The translations under genes and the position numbers were made by a program. Below the pieces are notes generated by a model. That model was not told where the DNA came from, made no database searches, and saw nothing but the letters and a program-made list of their open reading frames with translations. 64,000 nt of DNA from Flavobacteriaceae bacterium PS02338 (GTDB taxonomy: Bacteria; Bacteroidota; Bacteroidia; Sphingobacteriales; Sphingobacteriaceae): assembly GCA_029959615.1 (NCBI GenBank), contig JASCOD010000007.1, positions 62,001 through 126,000 on the forward strand, read 5' to 3'. Position 1 is the first letter of the stretch; each line of letters starts with the position of its first letter. Of the stretch, positions 9,150 through 16,913 are shown one piece after another.

Positions 9150-10193
9150 ATGGAATACAGACAATTAGGTAATTCGGGACTAAAGGTTTCGGTGCTTAGT
9201 TTTGGGACGGCCACTTTTGGTGGTGGCAACGCTTTCTTCAAAGCGTGGGGCAGTACCGAAGCTAAAGAAGCTACCAAAATGGTAGATTTATGCCTGCAAC
9301 ATGGCATAAACTTGTTTGATACTGCAGATATCTATTCAGATGGTCTTTCTGAAGAAATTTTAGGAAAGGCCATTGCTGGCAAAAGAGACAAATTGCTATT
9401 ATCTACTAAAGCTACCTTTACTTTTGGAAAAGAAGGCCCCAACAACGAAGGTTCTTCACGTTTTCATCTTATTAAGCAATTAGAAGGTAGCCTTAAACGG
9501 CTAAATACAGATTATATAGATGTTTACCATATGCACGGCTTTGATGGTAACACCCCTGTTGAAGAAACCCTGCGTACACTTGATGACATGGTGCAAAGCG
9601 GGAAGGTACGCTACATAGCCTGTTCTAATTTTAGTGGTTGGCACCTCATGAAATCCTTGGGCATTTCAGAAAAATACGGCTGGAACAAATATGTGGTGCA
9701 CCAGGTTTATTATTCGCTGGTAAATAGAGAATATGAATGGGAACTAATGCCGCTGGGTTTAGATCAAAATATAGGTGCCATTATTTGGAGCCCCTTGGCA
9801 GGTGGCCGTTTAGGCGGCAAATTTAGCCGTAACAAACCTTGGCCACAAAGCGGTCGCGTAGCGCAGGGCGGTAGCCCCGTCCCCGAAAATGTGGTAGAAA
9901 AAGAACACCTCTTCAAAATAACCGATGCACTGGAAGCCATTGCGGCCGAGACCGGAAAAACTGTTGCGCAAGTATCGCTTAATTGGCTGTTGCAACGTCC
10001 AACGGTTTCGAGCATTATTGTAGGTGCCAGAAACGAGGAGCAACTGCTACAAAATCTGGATGCGGTAGGTTGGCAGCTCAGCACCGACCAGTTAAAAAAA
10101 TTGGATGAAGCCAGCGAAATACCGCCAATATATCCGTATTGGCACCAAAGGCAAAATACAGTTTTAAATCCTTTACCTCCATTTTATAAATAA
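9150..10193 (+). CDS. Aldo/keto reductase
   Basis: A 347-residue TIM-barrel NADPH-dependent reductase. The catalytic tetrad is readable: Asp57 and Tyr62 (FDTADIYSDG), Lys87 (LLSTKATF) and His129 (YHMHGFD). A late SIIVGARNEEQLLQNL segment (about residues 288-303) is the cofactor phosphate-binding region. It is related to the YhdN/tas-like bacterial aldo/keto reductases that detoxify aldehydes and ketones; the substrate is unknown. It lies 49 bases after dps and ends 7 bases before the YceI gene, so it is probably co-transcribed with that gene. Confidence 0.92.
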   Translation: MEYRQLGNSGLKVSVLSFGTATFGGGNAFFKAWGSTEAKEATKMVDLCLQHGINLFDTADIYSDGLSEEILGKAIAGKRDKLLLSTKATFTFGKEGPNNEGSSRFHLIKQLEGSLKRLNTDYIDVYHMHGFDGNTPVEETLRTLDDMVQSGKVRYIACSNFSGWHLMKSLGISEKYGWNKYVVHQVYYSLVNREYEWELMPLGLDQNIGAIIWSPLAGGRLGGKFSRNKPWPQSGRVAQGGSPVPENVVEKEHLFKITDALEAIAAETGKTVAQVSLNWLLQRPTVSSIIVGARNEEQLLQNLDAVGWQLSTDQLKKLDEASEIPPIYPYWHQRQNTVLNPLPPFYK

Positions 10194-10200
10194 AAAAAAT

Positions 10201-10734
10201 ATGGCAAACACAACCATTTGGGCAATAGATCCTGCCCATAGCGAAATCACCTTCAAAGTAAAGCACATGATGATCAGTAATGTGAAAGGCGAATTCAAAA
10301 CATTTAGCGGCAAGGTTGATGGCGAAGACTTTACAACATCAAAAATTACCGTAACCATTGATGCAGCTTCCATCTTTACCAACGATCAACAGCGTGATAC
10401 CCATTTAAAAAGTGCCGATTTCTTTGATGTAGAAAACTACAAGGAACTTACTTTTGAAAGTATTTCTTTTACTAAGGTAGATGAAGAAAATTATCAACTA
10501 AAAGGACAGCTTACCATTAAAGGCATCAGTAAAGAAGTTAATCTTGATGTAGAATTTGGCGGTATCAATAAAGACCCGTGGGGAAATGAAAAAGCAGGTT
10601 TTTCTGTAACCGGAAAAATTAACCGTAAAGATTGGGGACTTAACTGGAACACTGCACTAGAAACTGGAGGCGTATTGGTTAGCGAAGCGGTAACCATTAA
10701 TGCCGATGTGCAGTTGGTAAAACAAGAAGCATAA
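10201..10734 (+). CDS. YceI family lipocalin-like protein
   Basis: A 177-residue beta-rich protein covering a whole YceI domain: TTIWAIDPAHSEITFKVKHMM at the start, a DFTTSKITVTIDAASI strand pair, HLKSADFFDVENY (the conserved H-L-(K)-S-x-D-F-F-D motif near residues 63-75) and FSVTGKINRKDWGLNW toward the end. YceI proteins bind long isoprenoid or other hydrophobic molecules in a beta-barrel. Unlike many homologues this one has no signal peptide, so it is likely cytoplasmic. The seven-base gap to the aldo/keto reductase indicates one transcript. Confidence 0.92.
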   Translation: MANTTIWAIDPAHSEITFKVKHMMISNVKGEFKTFSGKVDGEDFTTSKITVTIDAASIFTNDQQRDTHLKSADFFDVENYKELTFESISFTKVDEENYQLKGQLTIKGISKEVNLDVEFGGINKDPWGNEKAGFSVTGKINRKDWGLNWNTALETGGVLVSEAVTINADVQLVKQEA

Positions 10735-10801
10735 TAATTTACGTGATAACTGGCTTCCAAATGTATAGCCAATAAGATTTGGGGCACCATGAAATAACAA
10801 T

Positions 10802-12526
10802 ATGGCAGTAACAATTGCAGAAAAATTGGTCGGCATTCTTGTAGAAGCAGGTGTAAAGCGTGTGCACGGCGTAGTTGGCGATTCGCTTAATGGTATTGTT
10901 GACGAAATAAGGCGCAACAGCAATATAGAATGGATACACTACCGCCACGAAGAGGCCGCGGCCTTTGCCGCAGGTGCCGAAGCACAACTAACCGGAAAGT
11001 TGGCAGTATGTGCCGGCAGTTGCGGACCCGGAAACTTGCACCTCATTAACGGACTTTACGATTGCCATAGAAGCATGGCGCCCGTACTGGCCATAGCCGC
11101 CCATATTCCAAGTGGCGAAATTGGCACAGGATATTTTCAGGAAACACATCCCGATTTGCTTTTTAGGGAATGTAGCCATTATTGTGAAATGATTTCTTCG
11201 CCAAACCAAGTACCACGTGTACCGCATATTGCCATACAGTATGCCACCGGAATGAAAGGAGTGGCGGTAATTGGCCTATCGGGCGATGTTGCCATGGAGA
11301 AAATTGAAGATGTGCCCTTACCACATTTGCTGGTAGACACACCTGTAGTTAGACCGGCAGAACCAGAACTGCATAAATTGGCAGACAGTATCAACAAAGC
11401 CACAAAAATAACTTTATTATGTGGTAGCGGATGCGCCGGGGCACATGGCGAACTCATTGCTTTTGGTCAAAAAATACTATCGCCAATGGTTCATGCACTA
11501 CGTGGAAAAGAGCATGTAGAATACAATAATCCTTTTGATGTGGGCATGACCGGTCTTATAGGCTTTGCATCGGGTTACTATGCCATGGAAGAAAGCGAGT
11601 TGCTGATTATGCTTGGGACAGATTTCCCCTACAAAGATTGGTATCCCGCAAAATCGGCCATTGCACAAATAGATATCCGGCCGGAACGATTGGGGCGCAG
11701 ATGTAGGATAGATTTGGGATTAGTGGGCGATGTAGCCCAAACCCTTAAAGCCTTGTTGCCGCTGGTTGAGCAAAAGAACGATAGCTCGTTTTTAGATAAA
11801 TGCGTAGAACGATACCATAAAAGCCGGGCAAACCTAGATGCCGATGCTACAAAAAAATCGGGTGATAAAATTATTCATCCAGAGTATTTAACTAAAGTAA
11901 TTAACGAAAAGGCGGCAGAAAATGCCATATTTACGGTTGATGTAGGCACACCTACCGTATGGGCGGCAAGGTATTTAAAAATGACCGAAGGCAGGCGACT
12001 GTTGGGCTCTTTCTCCCACGGTTCAATGGCAAATGCCATGCCACAGGCTATTGGTGCACAGTTCGAATATCCCGAAAGGCAGGTAATTGCCCTCTGTGGC
12101 GATGGCGGCTTTGCGATGCTTATGGGCGATATCCTTACCATACGCCAATATAATCTGCCAATAAAAATAGTGATATTTAATAATGCCTCACTAGGTTTTG
12201 TAGCCATGGAAATGAAGGTTGCCGGGCTACCTCCCTTTGGTACCGACCTTAATAACCCAGATTTTGCATTAATGGCACAAGCCATGGGCATGATGGGCAT
12301 AAAGGTAGAAAACCCCGAAGAAGTAGCTCCCGCCATTGAAAAAGCTTTAGCACATAACGGTCCGGTAATTATCAATGCGATGGTTAATCCTACCGAACTT
12401 TCTATGCCGCCAAAAGTAGAACTTTCGCAGGCCAAAGGATTTGGAATTTACATGCTGAAACAGATATTGAATGGAGATGGGGGAGAAGTATGGCAAACAC
12501 TCGATTCTAACTTTTTACGCAGGTAA
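10802..12526 (+). CDS. poxB: Thiamine-diphosphate-dependent pyruvate oxidase/dehydrogenase (PoxB-like)
   Basis: A 574-residue member of the acetolactate synthase/pyruvate oxidase superfamily. Catalytic Glu50 lies in HYRHEEAAAFAAGAEA, followed by the SCGPGNLHLINGLYD segment. A central FAD/nucleotide-binding-like domain includes LLCGSGCAGAHGE (around residue 205), and the TPP/Mg motif begins CGDGGFAMLMGD and ends NNASLGF near residues 437-467. It probably decarboxylates pyruvate to acetate and CO2, passing electrons to quinone at the membrane face as E. coli PoxB does. The absence of the C-terminal membrane helix cannot be judged confidently. It sits 67 bases after YceI in the stress cluster, matching PoxB's known stationary-phase role. 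Confidence 0.88.
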   Translation: MAVTIAEKLVGILVEAGVKRVHGVVGDSLNGIVDEIRRNSNIEWIHYRHEEAAAFAAGAEAQLTGKLAVCAGSCGPGNLHLINGLYDCHRSMAPVLAIAAHIPSGEIGTGYFQETHPDLLFRECSHYCEMISSPNQVPRVPHIAIQYATGMKGVAVIGLSGDVAMEKIEDVPLPHLLVDTPVVRPAEPELHKLADSINKATKITLLCGSGCAGAHGELIAFGQKILSPMVHALRGKEHVEYNNPFDVGMTGLIGFASGYYAMEESELLIMLGTDFPYKDWYPAKSAIAQIDIRPERLGRRCRIDLGLVGDVAQTLKALLPLVEQKNDSSFLDKCVERYHKSRANLDADATKKSGDKIIHPEYLTKVINEKAAENAIFTVDVGTPTVWAARYLKMTEGRRLLGSFSHGSMANAMPQAIGAQFEYPERQVIALCGDGGFAMLMGDILTIRQYNLPIKIVIFNNASLGFVAMEMKVAGLPPFGTDLNNPDFALMAQAMGMMGIKVENPEEVAPAIEKALAHNGPVIINAMVNPTELSMPPKVELSQAKGFGIYMLKQILNGDGGEVWQTLDSNFLRR

Positions 12527-12548
12527 TAGCTTATTTAATTGAAACACC

Positions 12549-12854
12549 ATGAGAAATTATGATAACCTTATAGAAGCCATTGATGACCTAAGAAAAAGAG
12601 GTTACACTGAAGACTTTGAGATTAAATCTGGAACACTGGGCTGTACTTCTTCAGATTTGCAGTTGCACCCCGAACATTTTAATGTGGATGAATTTTACCG
12701 TTTTGAGGGCGAAACAAACCCCGATGATAGCAGTGTAGTGTATGCCATAGCTTCAGATACCGGAGAAAAAGGGATCTTAGTTGATGCCTACGGAGCCTAT
12801 GCCGAAAACATGACACCCGAACTGGCAGAGAAGCTCACCAAACACAAACATTAA
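12549..12854 (+). CDS. Small conserved Bacteroidota protein of unknown function
   Basis: A 101-residue acidic protein starting MRNYDNLIEAIDDLRKRGY. Homologous-looking Bacteroidota proteins are sometimes labelled phosphoribosylpyrophosphate synthetase, but no PRPP-binding motif or P-loop is present and the protein is far too short, so I would not transfer that name. Visible traits are an N-terminal helix, a CTSSDLQLHPEHFNVDEFYRFEGE segment and a GILVDAYGAYAEN segment. It starts 22 bases after poxB and lies 29 bases before the DinD-like gene, so it is likely part of the stress transcript. Confidence 0.75.
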   Translation: MRNYDNLIEAIDDLRKRGYTEDFEIKSGTLGCTSSDLQLHPEHFNVDEFYRFEGETNPDDSSVVYAIASDTGEKGILVDAYGAYAENMTPELAEKLTKHKH

Positions 12855-12883
12855 TTATTGGGATAAAACTTATTTACGAACAG

Positions 12884-13318
12884 ATGAAAACGGAAGAAAT
12901 AAAACATTTTTTAGACGAATTTGAGGCTGCGGCAACCGAAATTGAAGGTGTAGAATGTTGGAGTGCAAGGCGTTTACAAAAATTATTTGGTTACAGCAAT
13001 TGGGAAAGTTTTAAAAGGGTAATTATAAAAGCGGAAGAAGCCTGTAAAAATGCCGGCGAACCGGTTGAAAATCATTTTTCCGAAGTAAAGAAAATGATTG
13101 GCAATAACAAAGATGCCCCAAAATTGCTCGAAGATATGGCATTAACCCGCTATGCCTGTTACCTTATTGTCCAAAACGGCGACAGCAAGAAAGAGGAAAT
13201 TGCTTTTGCCCAAAATTATTTTGCCGTACAAACCCGTAGGGCCGAACTTGTAGAGCAGCAACTGCTAACGTTAGAAAAAGCAAGGGAAGCAGAAAAACTG
13301 ACTAAAACAGAAGAATAA
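12884..13318 (+). CDS. DinD-like / BRO N-terminal domain protein, short form
   Basis: A 144-residue protein that matches only the N-terminal half of DNA-damage-inducible protein D: an EIKHFLDEFE opening, a WSARRLQKLFGYSNWESF motif near residues 26-43, and ALTRYACYLIVQNGDSKKEEIAFAQNYFAVQTR near 86-118. Full DinD proteins have about 270 residues, so the C-terminal half is absent. The last 25 residues form a charged helix before TAA. Its role is unknown; E. coli DinD is LexA-regulated and inhibits RecA filaments. A miniature element begins 3 bases after the stop and could have removed the rest, though the clean ending argues for a natural short form. Confidence 0.75.
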   Translation: MKTEEIKHFLDEFEAAATEIEGVECWSARRLQKLFGYSNWESFKRVIIKAEEACKNAGEPVENHFSEVKKMIGNNKDAPKLLEDMALTRYACYLIVQNGDSKKEEIAFAQNYFAVQTRRAELVEQQLLTLEKAREAEKLTKTEE

Positions 13319-13320
13319 GG

Positions 13321-13422
13321 TACCTGAGTTTTGGGCCTTAATCCGTCATTGCAATGACGATATTTTTAAGCTGATAATAGATAAGTGATTGATAATCATT
13401 AAAAACACCAAAAACTCACGTT
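13321..13422. repeat. Short (about 102 bp) degenerate copy of the inverted-repeat element
   Basis: The left end TACCTGAGTTTTGGG and right end CCAAAAACTCACGTT are imperfect inverse copies of each other. They match the termini of the elements at 7222/20385 (AACCTGAGTT) and 37855/38099 (AACGTGAGTTTTGG). The interior contains a small palindrome, CGTCATTGCAATGACG. No ORF is present. The element fills the whole gap between the convergent DinD-like and cbpM genes, where its dyads could also help end transcription in both directions (inference). Confidence 0.65.
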
Positions 13423-13439
13423 AGATAGTCTAACCTATC

Positions 13440-13739
13440 TCAGAACGCATCTTCGTACCTACCCAGTCTGTTTGAAAGTTGTATTATACGTTGCTGCATT
13501 TCATCAATTTGCCCCAATAGATGGTTAATTGTTTCTAAACCCTCCAGGTTAATATCTAAATTGTAGTGCAGGCGTACCAGTTTTTCCAAATGGGCAAGCT
13601 GATCCATAGGTACAAACAACCTTTCTTCAGTAAAAACAACTTCTATCAGTCCCGAATCTCTTAAAGAGTAAATGAATGAGATTTCAATATTATGGTGCAA
13701 ACAAAATTCATCTGCCGGTATCATTTCTAAACTTTTCAT
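13440..13739 (-). CDS. cbpM: CbpM-like chaperone modulator (MerR-type fold)
   Basis: A 99-residue protein with an N-terminal winged-helix-like half (CLHHNIEISFIYSLRDSGLIEV) and a C-terminal coiled helix (LLGQIDEMQQRIIQLSNRL). It is the size of CbpM, which binds the J-domain of CbpA and blocks its interaction with DnaK. It lies 7 bases downstream of the CbpA-like gene on the same strand, the usual cbpA-cbpM order, which is the strongest support for the call. Confidence 0.85.
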   Translation of the reverse strand: MKSLEMIPADEFCLHHNIEISFIYSLRDSGLIEVVFTEERLFVPMDQLAHLEKLVRLHYNLDINLEGLETINHLLGQIDEMQQRIIQLSNRLGRYEDAF

Positions 13740-13746
13740 ATCATTT

Positions 13747-14640
13747 CTATTTAAGTTTGCTCAATTCGGTAAATAACGTTTTTTGCTGGTCGGTAAGGTT
13801 GGTCGGTAATTTCACTTCATAGGTAATATAAAGGTCACCGGTTTCTCCTTCCTTCTTATAAACAGGCATTCCTTTACCCTTTAACCTTACTTTAGTGCCG
13901 TTTTGTGTTTCGGGGTTTACCTTTAGCTTAATCTTTCCGGTCATGGTGCTTATAGTAGTTTCTCCGCCCAGTAGTGCCGTGTACAAATCTAAGGTGGCAT
14001 TGGCGTACAAATCATTGCCCTGGCGCTTAAATGCCGGATCGTTTTCAATAGCAAAGGTAATGTACAAATCGCCGGCTGGCCCTCCGTTAACACCTGGGGC
14101 ACCATATCCTTTTAACTTAATTTCCTGTCCGTTTTCTACACCTGCCGGAATGGTAATGCGAATATTCTTTCCGTTTACCGTAAAGGTCTGCTTTTTGGTC
14201 TCCATCACATCGGCCAATGTCAGCTTCAGTTCAGAATGATAATCCTGTCCCCTAAATTTTGTTTGGCTGCTTCTTGCCCCTCTGTTACCAAACATCGATT
14301 CGAAGAAACTTGAGAAATCTCCTTCATCGCCATAAGCGAAATGCTCGGCACCACCTCCGGTGTATTGCTGTCTTGATTGTTGTTGTGCGTTGCGCTGTTG
14401 TTCAAACTGCTCGGCATGTTGCCAATCTTTGCCATATTGGTCGTACTTCTTCCTTTTTTCTGGGTCGCTTAATACCTCGTTGGCTTCGTTAATCTGCTGA
14501 AACTTGTGCTGCGCCTCCTTATCATTAGGGTTAACATCGGGGTGTAGTTTTCTGGCCAGTTTACGGTAGGCCTTTTTAATGTCATCCGCCGATGCGCTTT
14601 TATCTATTTCTAAAACTTTATAGTAATCAATAAAATCCAT
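13747..14640 (-). CDS. cbpA: CbpA-type J-domain co-chaperone
   Basis: A 297-residue DnaJ-family protein. The J-domain spans residues 1-70 with the HPD tripeptide in KLHPDVNP at about 33-35. A glycine- and phenylalanine-containing linker follows (YGDEGDFSSFFESMFG, about 100-120). Two beta-sandwich substrate-binding domains make up the rest (KLKGYGAPGVNGGPAGDLY, then VRLKGKGMPVYKKEGETGDLY). The cysteine-rich zinc domain of DnaJ is missing, which identifies the CbpA class. It acts with DnaK in the cytoplasm. It is followed by cbpM and is divergent from the CorC/HlyC-like gene. Confidence 0.93.
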   Translation of the reverse strand: MDFIDYYKVLEIDKSASADDIKKAYRKLARKLHPDVNPNDKEAQHKFQQINEANEVLSDPEKRKKYDQYGKDWQHAEQFEQQRNAQQQSRQQYTGGGAEHFAYGDEGDFSSFFESMFGNRGARSSQTKFRGQDYHSELKLTLADVMETKKQTFTVNGKNIRITIPAGVENGQEIKLKGYGAPGVNGGPAGDLYITFAIENDPAFKRQGNDLYANATLDLYTALLGGETTISTMTGKIKLKVNPETQNGTKVRLKGKGMPVYKKEGETGDLYITYEVKLPTNLTDQQKTLFTELSKLK

Positions 14641-14897
14641 GAACTATATCTTTGTTTTAATTTATTTAATGATGCGTGTACTATAGAATTACTATCAATA
14701 ACCAAACCATAATTTAGCTATTTGGTGTTCTAGAGCTATAAAATGCAGGGTGCTTTGTAGGGTATAAGAAAACCCATCAAAACACGCTATTCCTTATCAC
14801 AAAATTGCGATTTTATTTGCAATAATACTTAGCTTTTTGGCCGAATATGAGCTAAATTTAACAAAATTCTGTGTTGTCAACATCTTAAGTGTAGTAT

Positions 14898-16175
14898 ATG
14901 GTTATTTTTATTATTTCAATACTGATTTTATTAAATGCTTATTTCTCTTTGGCAGAAATTGCTCTTATTGCAGTAAAAAAAGGCCAGTTAGAAGATGAGG
15001 CCCAGAAAGGTAACAAGGGGGCGCAGCAAGCCCTTGATCTAATCAAAGATCCCGAGGCTTTTTTAAGTGCCGTACAGGTGGGCATTACCTTGCTAGGTAT
15101 TATTGAGGGCATATACGGTGGCGAATTGGTGGCAAATATGCTAAAGCCTTTTTTAGTAAAATATACGGGGCTTTCTGCAACCATGGCACATGCAATATCG
15201 TTGTTTCTAGGCATAGGGTTAATTACCTACCTTACCATCGTAATTGGAGAACTGCTTCCAAAGTCCATTGCCCTACAGGTACCATTAAAAATTTCCGTTT
15301 CCATTGCACCTTCGCTAGCAATATTTTCTAAAATTGCTTTCCCGTTTATAAAATTGTTAACCCTAAGCACCCGGTTTCTTCTTAATATCTTGTCTATACG
15401 TAAGCCAGAGAACGAGAAGATTACGGAAAGCGACATCAAAAGTATGCTCAGCATGGCGCATAAGCAAGGTACACTCGAAAAGGATGAACTTTTTTTACAT
15501 GAAAACATCTTTGTTTATAATGACCTTACCGCAGAAAGGATCATGAAACCGATAAAGATTGTAAGTCTGATAAATTTCGAAAGTAGCAGGGCAGTAGTGG
15601 CAGAGCAAATCAAGAAACGGCCCTATTCCTATTTTCCAATAAAAGAAAATAATACAGGCCTAATCAAGGGCGTTTTAAGTACTAAAGATTTTTTTATCAA
15701 TCCGCAGGAAGATTGGCATGCACTTATTCAACAGCCTTGCCGCCTTAGCCCCAATATGGATACGGGAGATATTTTCCAGCACTTTAAAAAAGCTAATGCA
15801 GATTTTGGAATGGTTACAGAGGATGGTACACATTTTTTAGGTATTGTAACCATGCAGGATATTATGGAGAGTGTTTTTGGAGATATGCCAGAGAGAGAAG
15901 ACTACCGTAGCTATTTTTACCAATTAGACAATAAGACGTGGATGGCGGAAGGCTTTATACACCTGCAGCGAATTAGAAGAGAGCTTTCGCTAGATTGGAT
16001 ACGTGCCTACGAAACAAAATATGTTACGGTGGCCGAATTACTAGAAGGAGAGTTGCACGGAGATTTATATAATGGGGCTAGCCTAGAGCTTCATAACCTG
16101 GTTTTTACTGTAGAACAGGTTAGTGAAAAGGAAGTTGGAAAGGTGAAAATCCAAAAAAGAGAACAGGAACAATAA
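14898..16175 (+). CDS. CNNM/CorC/HlyC family transporter-associated protein
   Basis: A 425-residue membrane protein. The N-terminal DUF21/CNNM domain (about residues 1-185) has three or four helices, including FLSAVQVGITLLGIIEGIYGGE and LTIVIGELLPKSIALQ. Two CBS domains span about 205-335 (AERIMKPIKIVSL and LGIVTMQDIMESVFGD). A C-terminal CorC/HlyC domain (about 350-425) contains YETKYVTVAELL. Relatives take part in Mg2+/Co2+ export; the older 'hemolysin' label has little support. It stands alone on the plus strand. Its second residue is Val and a hydrophobic helix begins at once, which suits the start at 14898. Confidence 0.88.
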   Translation: MVIFIISILILLNAYFSLAEIALIAVKKGQLEDEAQKGNKGAQQALDLIKDPEAFLSAVQVGITLLGIIEGIYGGELVANMLKPFLVKYTGLSATMAHAISLFLGIGLITYLTIVIGELLPKSIALQVPLKISVSIAPSLAIFSKIAFPFIKLLTLSTRFLLNILSIRKPENEKITESDIKSMLSMAHKQGTLEKDELFLHENIFVYNDLTAERIMKPIKIVSLINFESSRAVVAEQIKKRPYSYFPIKENNTGLIKGVLSTKDFFINPQEDWHALIQQPCRLSPNMDTGDIFQHFKKANADFGMVTEDGTHFLGIVTMQDIMESVFGDMPEREDYRSYFYQLDNKTWMAEGFIHLQRIRRELSLDWIRAYETKYVTVAELLEGELHGDLYNGASLELHNLVFTVEQVSEKEVGKVKIQKREQEQ

Positions 16176-16283
16176 TTGCTCCCGAAAAAACATGATTGAT
16201 TTAGGCCAATTTTGCGCTATCTACATCAACAATACCAAAGCCTACGCTAACCTGAAAAAGACGATTTTTTAAATAAAGACATT

Positions 16284-16781
16284 ATGGAACAGCAAGACAT
16301 CGCTATCAAGGAACAAAATAAATTTGTAATACAGAAGGTGCAGCCCGCCTTATTGGGTTTTATGGATGGCTCGGTATCTACCTTGGCCCCAATTTTTGCT
16401 GCCGCAGGTCTTACGGGCAAACCTATGTCGGCATTTTTTGTGGGCTTGGCGGCCTCATTGGGCGCTGGTATTAGCATGGGGTTGGCCGAGGCGCTTACCG
16501 ACGATGGCTCGGTAACCGGAAGAGGCGTTTCTTGGCTGCGTGGATTAATAACAGGCCTTGGAACAACCTTGGGCGGTATGTTTCATACATTGCCCTTTCT
16601 AATACCAGATATTCATATTGCGCTAAAAGTTGCCTATGGCGTAGTGATATTTGAACTATTGGCCATTGCGTACATCAAATATCGTTTTATGAAAACACCG
16701 CTTCTTAAATCTATTGTAGAAATTATTATTGGTGGGGCAATTGTGTTTTTTATAGGAATATATTTTGGCAAAGCAGGCTAA
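16284..16781 (+). CDS. VIT/CCC1-like membrane protein
   Basis: A 165-residue protein with about five membrane helices. It opens with VQPALLGFMDGSVSTLAPIFAAA, which matches the first helix of vacuolar iron transporter-type proteins (the G-x-x-D-G-x-V-S-x-L motif), and continues with ASLGAGISMGLAEALTDDGS. It is shorter than full VIT1/CCC1 proteins (about 230 residues) and lacks the cytoplasmic metal-binding loop, like the membrane half of the erythrin-VIT (MbfA) family. Iron or manganese transport is plausible but unproven. A full-length VIT protein occurs at 50436-51125. Confidence 0.75.
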   Translation: MEQQDIAIKEQNKFVIQKVQPALLGFMDGSVSTLAPIFAAAGLTGKPMSAFFVGLAASLGAGISMGLAEALTDDGSVTGRGVSWLRGLITGLGTTLGGMFHTLPFLIPDIHIALKVAYGVVIFELLAIAYIKYRFMKTPLLKSIVEIIIGGAIVFFIGIYFGKAG

Positions 16782-16913
16782 TGAAGCTTAATATCCCGTA
16801 TTTGGGAAAGAAAATTTTCTGTCCTTAAAATCGCTAAACTACCTGCTATTTATATCTTTGGTATGAAGTGTAACCATAAACATAACGACCCTAACATTTT
16901 AACATGAACAGGT

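Noticed and set aside
11875..12435. Long antisense ORF inside poxB
   Set aside because: It is the mirror of a well-supported enzyme; codon-position bias explains the open frame.
12549..12854. PRPP synthetase assignment
   Set aside because: Much too short and lacks the PRPP-binding loop; kept as unknown function.
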